This document shows positions 33,275 to 41,960 of a DNA stretch of 64,000 bases, one piece after another. The notes under the pieces are model-generated. The model worked only from the letters and a program-made list of their open reading frames with translations, did no database searches and was not told the origin of the DNA. The position numbers and the translations under genes were made by a program. Positions within the stretch are counted from its first letter, which is position 1. Every line of letters starts with the position of its first letter. The stretch comes from Nocardioides conyzicola. Its GTDB lineage: Bacteria; Actinomycetota; Actinomycetes; Propionibacteriales; Nocardioidaceae. The stretch spans positions 248,001 through 312,000 of the forward strand of contig NZ_BAABKM010000004.1 in assembly GCF_039543825.1 (NCBI RefSeq), in the 5' to 3' direction.

Positions 33275-33378
33275 GTCTCGTGGTCAGTGTCTGGCTTCGG
33301 CCGATCGCTGCTCGCAGCGAGGGGCCTCACAGTGGCGGAACCGCCCCGGAGTCGCACCGGGTTCCTGTTCCACGAGAC
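33275..33378 (-). ncRNA. Cobalamin riboswitch upstream of cobN
   Basis: Read on the minus strand: a perfect 9-bp closing stem (GTCTCGTGG with CCACGAGAC), GGAACCCGGTGCGACTCC, GCCACTGTGAGGCC and the B12 box GAAGCCAGACACTGACC. It ends 38 bp before the cobN start and controls the cobN-cobF-2H-cobQ-cobK operon. Confidence 0.94.
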
Positions 33379-33401
33379 GTGAATGCTGGAAGCCTACCGT
33401 G

Positions 33402-33417
33402 GTAAGGATACCCTTAC
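33402..33417. promoter_or_regulatory. Iron-box-like palindrome at the siderophore-interacting protein start
   Basis: GTAAGGATACCCTTAC has perfect 6-bp arms and ends 4 bp before the ATG at 33422. Its TAAGG/CCTTA half sites recall DtxR/IdeR boxes in front of iron genes, though it is shorter than the 19-bp consensus. It would block a leaderless transcript of the downstream gene. Confidence 0.45.
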
Positions 33418-33421
33418 TAGC

Positions 33422-34222
33422 ATGGCGTACTACGGAACGGTCGACACGGTCACCCGGCTCACCCCCACCCTCGTGCGGGTGGTGCTCGGCGGTGACGGTC
33501 TCGCGGGGTTCACGGCGCCCGACGCGACCGACACCTACGTCAACGTGGCGATCCCGCCCGCGGGTGCGCCGTACGGCGGGGTGTTCGAGCCCGCCGAGGT
33601 CCGGGAGACCCAACCCAAGGAGCTGTGGCCGGCGCGGCGCCGCTACACCGTGCGCGACTGGGACGGCAGCCGGCTGACGGTCGACTTCGTCGTCCACGGT
33701 GACCAGGGCGTGGCCGGACCGTGGGCCGCCGGCGCGAAGCCCGGCGACGTGCTGGTCTTCGAGGGACCGGGCAGCGGCTTCCGCCCCGACCCGTCGGCCG
33801 ACTGGCACCTGCTCGTCGGCGACGAGTCGGCACTGCCGGCGATCGCCGCATCGCTGGAGGCCGTCCGCGCGGGCAGCCGCGCGGTCGTGCGCCTGGTCTG
33901 CGACGGACCGGCGTACGAGGTCCCCCTCACCTGCCCCGGCGAGCTCGACCTGGTCTGGCTGCACCGCACCGGCAGCGCCGCGGACGTCGACCTGCTGGCC
34001 GACGCGGTCGCGGACGTGGACTTCCCCGCCGGGCGCGTGCACGCGTTCGTGCACGGCGAGGCCGACGAGATCCGCGCCATCCGCCGGCACCTGATCAGCG
34101 ACCGCGGCGTGCCGCGGGCCGACATGTCCTGCTCGCCCTACTGGCGCCGGACCATGACCGACGAGGCCTGGCGCGCCGTCAAGCGCGAGTACGTCGCCGC
34201 GATGGACGCCGACGTCGCGTAG
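33422..34222 (+). CDS. Siderophore-interacting FAD/NAD(P)H reductase
   Basis: 266 aa from the ATG at 33422. It has the family order: a flavin-binding barrel with TPTLVRVVLGGDGLAGF, the FAD motif RRRYTVRDWD followed by LTVDFVVHGDQGVAGPWAAG, LVFEGPGSGF, then the nucleotide-binding half LLVGDESALPAIAASLEA and the end MSCSPYWRRTMTDEAWRAVK. Such enzymes reduce ferric siderophores in the cytoplasm to free iron. It is divergent from the cobN leader, with an iron-box-like palindrome at its start. It is a single gene closed by a strong terminator. Confidence 0.93.
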   Translation: MAYYGTVDTVTRLTPTLVRVVLGGDGLAGFTAPDATDTYVNVAIPPAGAPYGGVFEPAEVRETQPKELWPARRRYTVRDWDGSRLTVDFVVHGDQGVAGPWAAGAKPGDVLVFEGPGSGFRPDPSADWHLLVGDESALPAIAASLEAVRAGSRAVVRLVCDGPAYEVPLTCPGELDLVWLHRTGSAADVDLLADAVADVDFPAGRVHAFVHGEADEIRAIRRHLISDRGVPRADMSCSPYWRRTMTDEAWRAVKREYVAAMDADVA

Positions 34223-34228
34223 CAGACC

Positions 34229-34289
34229 GTCGAGAGACGTGAAACGGCCCCCAGGAGATCCTCCCGGGGGCCGTTTCGCGTCTCTCGAC
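34229..34289. terminator. Long bidirectional terminator hairpin
   Basis: GTCGAGAGACG and GAAACGGCCCCC on the left pair with GGGGGCCGTTTC and CGTCTCTCGAC on the right, with a single bulged pair and an 11-nt loop. It lies between two converging genes (siderophore reductase and alcohol dehydrogenase) and can serve both. Confidence 0.85.
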
Positions 34290-34300
34290 GACCTAGGACC

Positions 34301-35452
34301 TCACTGGTCGTAGACGATGACGCCGCGGATGTTCTTGCCGTCGCGCATGTCCTGGTAGCCCTGGTTGATCTGGTCCAGGGTGTACGTCTGGGTGACCATC
34401 TCGTCGAGCTTGAGCTTGCCGTCCATGTAGAGGTCGAGCAGGCGCGGGATGTCGTAGCGCGGGTTGGCGTTGCCGAAGATGCAGCCCACGAGCTCCTTGC
34501 GCATCATCGAGAACTCGAAGAGGTTGAGCTTCACGTCGTCGGCCATCATGTTGGCGACCGAGGTCACGACGCCGCGACCGGCCTTCTTGACCAGGCTCAT
34601 CATCGGCGCGATCAGGTCGCCCTCGGCCAGGCCGACGGCGAGGATCGCCTTGTCGGCCATGGCGCCGTTGGTGATCTCGCTGATCAGCGGCTGCGCGTCG
34701 GCCATCGAGGCCGCCGTGTGGGTCGCGCCGAGGGTCAGCGCCTTCTCGCGCTTCCAGTCGACCGGGTCCACCGCCACGACGAAGCGGGCGCCGGCCATCG
34801 CCGCACCCTGCACGGCGCTCATGCCGATGCCACCGAGACCCATCACGGCCACGGTCTCGCCGGACTGCACGTCGGCGGCGTACGTCGAGGAGCCCCAGCC
34901 GGTCGTCACGCCGCAGCCCACGAGCGCCGCCCGCTCGAGCGGCACGTCCTTGCGGATCTTCACGGCGCTGTCGATGTTGACCACGGTGTACGGCGAGAAC
35001 GTGCCGAGCCCGACCATGATGCCGAGGTCGCGGCCGTCCTTGGCGTGGTGGCGGTAGGAGAAGTCCGAGAGCTGCATGCCGCTGAGCAGGAAGGCGCCCA
35101 GGTCGCAGAGGTGCTGCTGACCGATCGAGCACGACGGACACTTGCCGCACGACGGGATGAAGCTGAAGACGACGTGGTCGCCGACCTCGAAGCCGACCGT
35201 GCCCTCGCCGACCTCCTGGACGACGCCGGCACCCTCGTGACCGCCGATGACCGGGAACTGCTTGAGGCCGAAGGCCTCGGCGAGCTCGGGGTCCAGGACC
35301 ATGTCCCCGGTGACCATGTGCTCGTCGGAGTGGCACAGGCCCGAGGCGGCGAGCTTGACCAGGATCTCGCCCTTCTTGGGCGGGTCGAGCTCGATGTCCT
35401 CGACGCTCCAGTCGGTGTGCGGCTCCCACAGGATGGCGGCGCGGGTCTTCAT
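34301..35452 (-). CDS. NDMA-dependent-type zinc alcohol dehydrogenase
   Basis: 383 aa, class III-like MDR alcohol dehydrogenase. Catalytic zinc ligands are in ASGLCHSDEHM and GGHEGAG; structural zinc cysteines are in CGKCPSCSIGQQHLC; the cofactor-binding AVMGLGGIGMSAVQGA follows. The insert SGMQLSDFSYRHHAKDGRDL and the end IRGVIVYDQ match the actinobacterial NDMA-dependent (Rxyl_3153-type) group, which holds its nicotinamide cofactor tightly and passes electrons to an unknown acceptor. GAGGGAG precedes the ATG. The promoter holds a KstR-like palindrome, hinting at sterol or lipid alcohol metabolism. Confidence 0.88.
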   Translation of the reverse strand: MKTRAAILWEPHTDWSVEDIELDPPKKGEILVKLAASGLCHSDEHMVTGDMVLDPELAEAFGLKQFPVIGGHEGAGVVQEVGEGTVGFEVGDHVVFSFIPSCGKCPSCSIGQQHLCDLGAFLLSGMQLSDFSYRHHAKDGRDLGIMVGLGTFSPYTVVNIDSAVKIRKDVPLERAALVGCGVTTGWGSSTYAADVQSGETVAVMGLGGIGMSAVQGAAMAGARFVVAVDPVDWKREKALTLGATHTAASMADAQPLISEITNGAMADKAILAVGLAEGDLIAPMMSLVKKAGRGVVTSVANMMADDVKLNLFEFSMMRKELVGCIFGNANPRYDIPRLLDLYMDGKLKLDEMVTQTYTLDQINQGYQDMRDGKNIRGVIVYDQ

Positions 35453-35467
35453 GGCGACTCCCTCGGC

Positions 35468-35495
35468 AAAGTAGAACAGGTTCTTGTCCCTGCAA
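35468..35495 (-). promoter_or_regulatory. Predicted promoter of the alcohol dehydrogenase
   Basis: On the minus strand TTGCAG (35495-35490) and TACTTT (35473-35468) are 16 bp apart. The start codon is 15 bp past the -10, with a GAGGGAG site in between. A palindrome fills the spacer. Confidence 0.5.
35472..35485. promoter_or_regulatory. KstR-like operator
   Basis: TAGAACAGGTTCTT has arms AGAAC/GTTCT around AG and matches the KstR consensus TnnAACnnGTTnnA except for the last base. It lies between the -35 and -10 of the dehydrogenase promoter, the expected place for a repressor of sterol-catabolism genes. No kstR gene is in the window. Confidence 0.5.
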
Positions 35496-35518
35496 GGTAC
35501 TGCCCGTTGTGGCGCCTG

Positions 35519-35713
35519 TCACGCGATCCGGGACGCTGCCTCCCGCAAGGTCGCAGCAAGGCGCCGACCCGCCGACGGCGCAGCCTCGAGCTCGGACTGC
35601 CAGGCAGCCGCCTCCTCCCGCGCCGCCGTGCGCACGGCGGGGTCGGGAGACACACTCCGGGCGGCGAGGTCGACGGCCCGGCGCCAGGTCTCCCGCAGCT
35701 CGTCGGCCGTCAT
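35519..35713 (-). CDS. Small helical protein coupled to the eCIS cargo candidate
   Basis: 64 aa. Its ATG at 35713 overlaps the stop of the 1651-aa gene (ATGA), so the two are translationally coupled. It is almost wholly helical and charged (TADELRETWRRAVDLAARSV, AREEAAAWQSELEAA), with no signal peptide, membrane helix or Cys. I do not recognise it. Position as the last eCIS gene, right after the cargo candidate, fits a chaperone, loading factor or immunity protein; this is inference. Confidence 0.6.
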   Translation of the reverse strand: MTADELRETWRRAVDLAARSVSPDPAVRTAAREEAAAWQSELEAAPSAGRRLAATLREAASRIA

Positions 35714-38700
35714 TCCCAGCTCACCGCGTCGAGCGCCGACTCGAAGTTGCGGATGATCTCGATGTAGTTGCCGCTCTGCAGCGCACCCAGGTCCCCGAAC
35801 GTCAGACCGGCGACGCGGCCGACGCCCTGGACGTGGTACCAGACCGTGATCTGGTCCTCGACGTTCGCGGCCGGGATCCCGGTGAGCCGGCCGTTCCACA
35901 CCCACTGCTCGATCCGCTGCATGATCGCGATCGAGAACGCGTAGGGGCCGGCGTCGCGCTGCTGGGCGTACGTCTGCCGCAGCCAGTCGTGGAACTCGTC
36001 CGACAGGGCCGTGCCGTAGTGGTCGTGCCCGTCGTCGGTCCGGGTGAACGCGCCGACGTGACCCGCCGGGTTGGGGTCGAAGTGCCAGAGCACGTGGCTG
36101 GTCTCGCTGCGCAGCGCGTACTGGAAGACCAGCCACTTGACCGCGAGCTTGAGCCCGGCGGCATCGCGCGCGTCGAAGGCCGCGCGCAACAGGGTCGGCA
36201 GCAGGTTGGTGGGGATCCACTCGTGCATGCGGGGCTGCCGGAAACGACCCTCGATCCAGGTCTTGCTCGGCGGGTGCGTCCAGGCCCAGTTCATCCGAGC
36301 CCGGGTGAACCCGTTGTACGTCGCGCTCTGGGCGATGCCGAGCAGGAACGCCTTGAAGTCGCCGCCGGCCGCCGTCACCAGGGCCGGGTCCGGGTCCTCG
36401 CGCCCGGGGAACGGGTTGAACCCGCCGTACGGCGCCGGTGAACCCGGCGTGTAGGCGATCGACGCGACCGTGGCCGGGAGCTGCGTGTCCACGGGGTCCA
36501 GGCCCTGGGGCGGGTTCGCGCGGAAGGCATCGGCGTACGCGTTGCCGACGGCGCTGGCGAACTCGGTGCGCACCGGGTGCGGGGCGCTCGCGTCCGACAG
36601 GGCGTACGCGCGGAAGGCGCCGGTCCCGGCGCTCCGTCGGCCGGAGCCCTCCTGGAGGTAGGGCAGCAGCTGCCGGTGCACCGACTCCTGCGCCAGGTAG
36701 GCCAGCCCGGCTCGGAGGGCGGGGTCGGAGACCGCGCCGGCCGCCCAGATCGGCACAGCGGTCTCGGTGCCGGTGGGGATGTGCGTGGCGTGCGCGAGGT
36801 AGCGCGACTCCCAGATCCGGAACATGGCGTCCGCGCGGGCCCGGCCGTGGGCCGGCAGGTTGGCCGCGATGTCGGCCAGCTGCTCGGCCTCGGACCCGGT
36901 CCGCCCGAAGATCTCGAACAGCTCGTTCATCATCCCGGCGATGGCCTGCTCGCGCCCCTCCAGGGCGGTGTCGTCCGGCGGCTCGTTGGTGTCGGTCTTG
37001 TCGCGGTTGGCCTCGTTGAAGGCGTGCGCGAGCTGGTCACCCTCGACGCTGGCCTGGTCGGCGACCGTCGTGAGCGCGTCGAGCTTGCCCGGCGCCGTCG
37101 CCTTGTGCTCCTCGGGGAGGTCGTCGACCTTGGTCCGCCACTCGGCGATCTGGTCGGCGATGGGCTTCGGGACGGAGGCGACCATGAGGGTGGCGTCGTC
37201 GCCGGCCACCTGGAACCACAGCCGGTGGCTGTGCCCGTCGGCAGAGAAGCGCACCGTCTTGCCGAGCTCGTCGTCGCCGTTGTGCCCCTCGCCCGGCTCC
37301 TCGTCGCCGCCGATGCCCATTCGGCGCAGCAGCGCCCGGCCGCGCTCGGCCAGCCAGCCGATGACGCGGTCGAGGACGCCGTACACCATCGTCTGGAGGC
37401 GGGTGATGACGTCGGCGACCTCACCGGGGAGGCCACCGAGGTGCAGCAGCCCGGCCAGGAAGTCGATGACCGGCGGGATGAGCGAGGCCAGCGCGCGCTC
37501 GACGGCGTTGGCGAGGCCGCCGATGTTGCCGGCGATGACGTCGGCCATGCCGTTGACGATCGCCTCGACGAACCGGAAGATCCGGGCCGCGTTGCGGAAG
37601 ATCCACGAGCACACCTGGTAGATCAGGTCGATCGCCTGCGCGATGGCGCCGACCGGGTTCAGCATCCCGACGACCCGGACGATGACCTGCTCGATCAGGG
37701 TCTGGGTGAGGTACTCGACGGCCGCCTCGAGGATCATCCCCACGATGTTCTCGGGGCTGAGCTGCTCCTTGATCAGCTCGACGATCCCGTCCGGGCCGCG
37801 TTCGATCAGCACCGAGATCAGCTGCCACGCGGCCTCGATCACCTCGACCGCGGTCGGCCCGATGTGGCGGACCAGGATCTCCCGGATCCGCGGCCAGGTG
37901 ATGCCCATCAGGTCGAGCGCGAAGCCGAAGAGCGAGCGCGCGGAGAAGTCGCGCGGCATCGGGATCGGGGTCTCCAGGCCCGAGAACAGCCAGTCCCAGA
38001 AGCCGTGCAGCACGTGCGTGCCGAAGTTGTCGAAGAACTGCTCGAAGCCCTGCTTGACCCCGGCGGTCAGGTTGTTGATGAAGTTCTCGGGGTCGTCGGC
38101 GATGTCCGAGATGACCTGCTCGATCTTGGCGATCAGCGCCCAGAACGCCGACGGTGGGATGCCGACCAGGCGGAGCAGGCCGTTGATGATCGCCCGGACC
38201 GGGTCGTCGATGAACTCCTCGATCGCGGCGACCACCCGGCCGATCAGGCCGCCGGCGGCGTCGCGCAGGGCCTGGGCCTCCGCGTGCACGTCGTTCACGG
38301 CGGTGATCGCCCGCGCCGACACGTCCCGGACGAAGCTGGTCTGTGCCGCCGTGACGCGCTGGCTGAGGCCGTCGAGCATCCCGCCGAAGCGGGCTCGCTC
38401 CTGCGCGGCCCACTCGGGGAACTCCGCCTCCATGGCCGTGAAGGCGGCGTCGATGTCGGTGCGCGCGTGCTGGATCAGTGCCTGGGCGGCGGCGATGACG
38501 CCGTTGACGTCGCTGGAGATGTCGGTCAGCAGCGTCGTCACGCCGTCCCCGAACTCCCGCTCGGCCCGGTTGTACTCGTCGGTGACCCAGTCGGGCAGGC
38601 CTCCGATGTAGTCGCCGATCGCGAGGATGGTGCCGCCGACGCCCGAGTGCCGGTCCTCGATCCAGAGCTGCACCCGGTGCAGGGCGTCGTGGAAGGTCTG

Positions 38701-40665
38701 GGACAGCTGGGTGAGACCGGCCTCCCACCGGGCGATCGCCGTCCGGCTGAGCGGCTGGAGGAGCGCGTCGACCTGACGCTGCGCGTTGTCGTAGATCCCC
38801 TGCGCCCGCTGGGAGACGGCCTCCCGGGTGTTCTGCTCGGTGGTGACCGCGCCCTGCTGGCCGCCGCCGACGGTCTCGACGGTGCCCGACCGGGCACTGC
38901 GCATCGCGGCGACCGCCTGCTGCTGGAGGGCCGCCATGTCGCCCTGCGCGCTCTCGATCGCCTGCTGCTGCTCGGCCTGGATCTGCTGCGGCGTGCGCTC
39001 GGCCGCCTCGCCGAGCTCGCCGCGGGCGGCGCGCGCCTCCGCGAACGGCCCGTCGGGGATCTCCCGGGTGACGCGGGTGTCGATCCCGGAGTCGGCGATG
39101 CGCTGGTCGGTGGCGGCGACGTCGGCATCCAGGGAGGTGTTCTCCGGTGGGATCGGGTCCGGGGCCGCGCTCGCCGCGTCGACGCCCATCCCGGGAGAGG
39201 TGGGACTGGGCGCGACCACCGGCGTGGGCGTGAGGGCGGGTGTGCCGGTCGGCGGCGTCGCCATCGCGTCGTACGACGAGCTGACCTGGTCGACCTGACC
39301 CTCCACGGACCCGGTGATGGTGGCGCCGGCGTTCTGCGCCTCCTGGGTCGGGTCGGTCTCGAGGAGCTTGTCCTCGTCCTCGGGGCGGTTCTCCCGGATC
39401 GCCGTCCGGATCCGCTCGCACAAGGCGACGATCTCGGGGCTGGGCGCGGGTCGCTCCCCCAGCTCGGCGGCCAGCTCCTCGCGGGCCCGGGCCGCGGTCT
39501 CGGCCACCGGCTCGGTGACCGCGCCCCGCGCGTCCGCCACGTCGGCGTCCGCCGACGGCAGGTCGCGGGCCGCCCGCGCTGCGCCGCCCGCGCCCCCGGC
39601 GACCCCGCCGCCGCGTGCCGCCGCGGCCCGGGTCAGCGCGGTCGGCGGCTCCGGCATGATCAGCTCGACCGGCGGCGGTGCCTCCTCGGGGGCGGCCTCG
39701 GGCGGGGCCTCCTCCGCCGCGGGAGCAACGTCGGCGGGCGCCGCCTCGGTCGGGGCGGCCCCCGCGGCCCCCTCGGCCGGCGTCGCTTCGGCCGGCGCCG
39801 CCTCGGCGGTCGGCACCGGGGGCACGTCGGCCGGGACGAGGTCGGTCGCGGCGGCCGGCGCCGACGCTGCCGCCGGTGGTCGATCCACCGGGGCGGGCGG
39901 ACCGGCGACGGCGCCGACCAGGCCGGCGACCGCAGCCCGGATCGCGGCATCGAGCATCCGCAGGGGCTCCGGCGCGTCCACGCCGTAGATGCCGGGAGCG
40001 AGGAACAGGTGCCCGTCGGTCACGAACGCGGGCACCCCGGCGACCGCGGCGTCGGCGTGCACCTCCAGCCGGTGCGGGTCGGCGGCCAGGTCGACGCCCA
40101 GCAGGCCGCGGTAGACCTCGACCAGTCGTGGGCTCAGCGGCTCCCCGGCGGGTACGGCGTCCTGCGGCAGGTGGATGGTCGCGCCGGTGTCGGTGCGGGG
40201 GGCGTCGACGCCCTCCCGCGCCGTGAAGGCCGTGCCGGGCGGGAGCTCGCGCAGGTCGATGGCGAGCGTGGTCCCGCGCAGGGCGACGCCGGGGACCGCC
40301 AGCGTCATCTCGGGCGTCCACCCGTCGACGGTCCAGGTCGCCTCGCCGAGGTCGAGCCCGAGCAGCCCGACCGTCGCCTGCATGCGAACGGTCCCGTCGA
40401 GCGAGCCGTCGGACCGGAAGCCGGCGTGACCGGTCAGCTCGGTGAACGGTGCCTGCCCGGACAGCACCACGGCGCCGCCGTCGACGCCCCACTCCGCCTG
40501 CACCGCCTGCAGCCCGCCGGCCAACCCGGTGACGGTCACGACGCTCGCGTCGCCGATCGGGCGCGGCACCGTCGTCAGCACCGGGACGGCCTCGGGCGCG
40601 CGGTCTCCCGTCGCCGTGCTCGTCGACGCCGTGGTCTGCTCTCGGGTCGCGACGGGCGGGCTCAA
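35710..40665 (-). CDS. Very large eCIS-associated cargo/toxin candidate with degenerate DUF4157
   Basis: 1651 aa from a TTG at 40665 that overlaps the ATPase stop (TTGA); the reading frame upstream of it is shadow. Residues about 175-247 (PLSPRLVEVYRGLLGVDLAA to LFLAPGIYGVDAPEPLRMLD) align by eye with DUF4157, the N-terminal domain of many eCIS toxins. Where DUF4157 has the HExxH zinc motif this has AAIRAA. An Ala/Pro-rich linker, about 252-340, follows, then long amphipathic and hydrophobic helices (about 600-1120). A strand motif, SADGHSHRLWFQVAGDDATL near 1140, recurs in eCIS cargo proteins. An unrecognised C-terminal domain spans about 1280-1651. Role as cargo is inferred from context. 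Confidence 0.75.
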   Translation of the reverse strand: MSPPVATREQTTASTSTATGDRAPEAVPVLTTVPRPIGDASVVTVTGLAGGLQAVQAEWGVDGGAVVLSGQAPFTELTGHAGFRSDGSLDGTVRMQATVGLLGLDLGEATWTVDGWTPEMTLAVPGVALRGTTLAIDLRELPPGTAFTAREGVDAPRTDTGATIHLPQDAVPAGEPLSPRLVEVYRGLLGVDLAADPHRLEVHADAAVAGVPAFVTDGHLFLAPGIYGVDAPEPLRMLDAAIRAAVAGLVGAVAGPPAPVDRPPAAASAPAAATDLVPADVPPVPTAEAAPAEATPAEGAAGAAPTEAAPADVAPAAEEAPPEAAPEEAPPPVELIMPEPPTALTRAAAARGGGVAGGAGGAARAARDLPSADADVADARGAVTEPVAETAARAREELAAELGERPAPSPEIVALCERIRTAIRENRPEDEDKLLETDPTQEAQNAGATITGSVEGQVDQVSSSYDAMATPPTGTPALTPTPVVAPSPTSPGMGVDAASAAPDPIPPENTSLDADVAATDQRIADSGIDTRVTREIPDGPFAEARAARGELGEAAERTPQQIQAEQQQAIESAQGDMAALQQQAVAAMRSARSGTVETVGGGQQGAVTTEQNTREAVSQRAQGIYDNAQRQVDALLQPLSRTAIARWEAGLTQLSQTFHDALHRVQLWIEDRHSGVGGTILAIGDYIGGLPDWVTDEYNRAEREFGDGVTTLLTDISSDVNGVIAAAQALIQHARTDIDAAFTAMEAEFPEWAAQERARFGGMLDGLSQRVTAAQTSFVRDVSARAITAVNDVHAEAQALRDAAGGLIGRVVAAIEEFIDDPVRAIINGLLRLVGIPPSAFWALIAKIEQVISDIADDPENFINNLTAGVKQGFEQFFDNFGTHVLHGFWDWLFSGLETPIPMPRDFSARSLFGFALDLMGITWPRIREILVRHIGPTAVEVIEAAWQLISVLIERGPDGIVELIKEQLSPENIVGMILEAAVEYLTQTLIEQVIVRVVGMLNPVGAIAQAIDLIYQVCSWIFRNAARIFRFVEAIVNGMADVIAGNIGGLANAVERALASLIPPVIDFLAGLLHLGGLPGEVADVITRLQTMVYGVLDRVIGWLAERGRALLRRMGIGGDEEPGEGHNGDDELGKTVRFSADGHSHRLWFQVAGDDATLMVASVPKPIADQIAEWRTKVDDLPEEHKATAPGKLDALTTVADQASVEGDQLAHAFNEANRDKTDTNEPPDDTALEGREQAIAGMMNELFEIFGRTGSEAEQLADIAANLPAHGRARADAMFRIWESRYLAHATHIPTGTETAVPIWAAGAVSDPALRAGLAYLAQESVHRQLLPYLQEGSGRRSAGTGAFRAYALSDASAPHPVRTEFASAVGNAYADAFRANPPQGLDPVDTQLPATVASIAYTPGSPAPYGGFNPFPGREDPDPALVTAAGGDFKAFLLGIAQSATYNGFTRARMNWAWTHPPSKTWIEGRFRQPRMHEWIPTNLLPTLLRAAFDARDAAGLKLAVKWLVFQYALRSETSHVLWHFDPNPAGHVGAFTRTDDGHDHYGTALSDEFHDWLRQTYAQQRDAGPYAFSIAIMQRIEQWVWNGRLTGIPAANVEDQITVWYHVQGVGRVAGLTFGDLGALQSGNYIEIIRNFESALDAVSWE

Positions 40666-41960
40666 CTCGGCACCGTCCTCCCGGCCTTCTCGTACTGGCG
40701 GCGGATGCCGGTCACGAGGTGGGCCTCGGTGACGACACGTCCGTCGGCGGCGGCGAGGTACGCCGCCTCGATGCTGGCCTCCCGGATCTGGGCGCCGGTG
40801 AGCGGGTAGCGGCGGGCCAGGTCCGGCAGGTCGATGCCCACCTGGACCGGCAGCTCCCCCGGCATGACCGTCTCCCACAGCCGGGTGCGCTCCCCCGGCC
40901 CCGGCTCGGGGAACTCGACCATCACGTGGATGCGCCGCTGGAAGGCCGTGTCGATGTTGGCGACCAGGTTGCTGGTCAGGACCACGATCCCGGGGTGCTG
41001 CTCGATGCGCGAGAGCAGGTAGGACACCTCCTGGTTGGCGTAGCGGTCGTGCGCGTCGTCCACGCCGGTGCGCGCGCCGAAGATCGCGTCCGCCTCGTCG
41101 AAGACCAGCACGCAGCGCTCGCGCGCCGCCCGGTCGAAGACCTTGGCCAGCGTCTTCTCGGTCTCGCCGATGTACTTCGACACCAGCGCGGACAGGTCGA
41201 TGAGGTACGCCGGCAGCCCGACCGACGCCGCGAGCGCGGCCGCCGTCATCGTCTTGCCGGTCCCCGGCGGCCCGTGGAAGAGCGCGATCAGCCCGGCCGC
41301 GTTGTCGTGGTGCGCGCCGAAGCCCCAGTCGTCGACGACCGTCGTGCGGTGCGCGATCCGCGCCTCGAGGTCCTCGACCCGGAGCCGGGCGGCGGCGGGC
41401 AGCACCACGTCGGTGAGCGTGTGCACGGTGGTGAGCGGCCGTGCCGGGAAGTCGCTCGACGCGACCGGCCGGGTCGGTGGCTGCCCGGTCACCCAGGCGA
41501 CCAGCGCCGGGTCCGGCACCAGCAGGCCGGTCAGGTCGCCCGCGCCGTCGAGGATGAGCAGCCCGCTCTCGCGCAGCCGGCCGTGCTCGGACAGCAGCAC
41601 GGTCGCGTCGAGGCGCGCGGGGAACGTGCGCGCCACGAGGGTGCGCGCGACCTCGCCGGTGAGCCCGATGACGTCGGGCCGGTCGGTCAGCCGTCCGTAG
41701 CGCACGGCGAACCGCTCGTCGACGTACGGCGCGATCGCGGCGACGAGGACGACCGCCTCCGCGACGGTGAGGTGGGCGGTCGAGATCACCTCGGCGAGCG
41801 GGCCGACCCCGTCGAACCGGCGGCCGTCGGGGAGCCCCTCGTCGTCGGCGTCGAGGCCGAGGCAGCAGGCCCGGCGCTCCTCGATCCGTACGTCGATGAG
41901 CGCGTCCAGGACCTCGAGCGCCGCGCGGAGCTCGGCGACGGGGGCCGGCGTCGCGGTCAT
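40662..41960 (-). CDS. eCIS AAA+ ATPase (Afp15/Pvc15-like)
   Basis: 432 aa. The N-terminal half is a helical adaptor. The C-terminal AAA+ domain has Walker A GPPGTGKT (about 230-237), Walker B VLVFDEADAIFGARTG, sensor 1 IVVLTSNLVANID and arginine-finger region TAFQRRIHVMVEFPEPG. Afp15-type ATPases are needed for assembly or cargo handling of contractile injection particles. It overlaps the tape-measure gene by ATGA and the large cargo gene by TTGA. Confidence 0.92.
   Translation of the reverse strand: MTATPAPVAELRAALEVLDALIDVRIEERRACCLGLDADDEGLPDGRRFDGVGPLAEVISTAHLTVAEAVVLVAAIAPYVDERFAVRYGRLTDRPDVIGLTGEVARTLVARTFPARLDATVLLSEHGRLRESGLLILDGAGDLTGLLVPDPALVAWVTGQPPTRPVASSDFPARPLTTVHTLTDVVLPAAARLRVEDLEARIAHRTTVVDDWGFGAHHDNAAGLIALFHGPPGTGKTMTAAALAASVGLPAYLIDLSALVSKYIGETEKTLAKVFDRAARERCVLVFDEADAIFGARTGVDDAHDRYANQEVSYLLSRIEQHPGIVVLTSNLVANIDTAFQRRIHVMVEFPEPGPGERTRLWETVMPGELPVQVGIDLPDLARRYPLTGAQIREASIEAAYLAAADGRVVTEAHLVTGIRRQYEKAGRTVPS

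Noticed and set aside
29775..33677. A 1300-codon plus-strand open frame opposite cobN
   Set aside because: High-GC shadow: low-complexity Arg/Gly/Val composition and no domain, while the minus strand encodes a full CobN.
36577..40809. A 1410-codon plus-strand open frame opposite the giant eCIS gene
   Set aside because: Antisense shadow of the real minus-strand gene; repetitive composition without motifs.
40666..40878. N-terminal extension of the giant eCIS protein to 40878
   Set aside because: The extension lies inside the ATPase coding region and is Arg/Gly-rich shadow; a TTGA overlap marks a better start.
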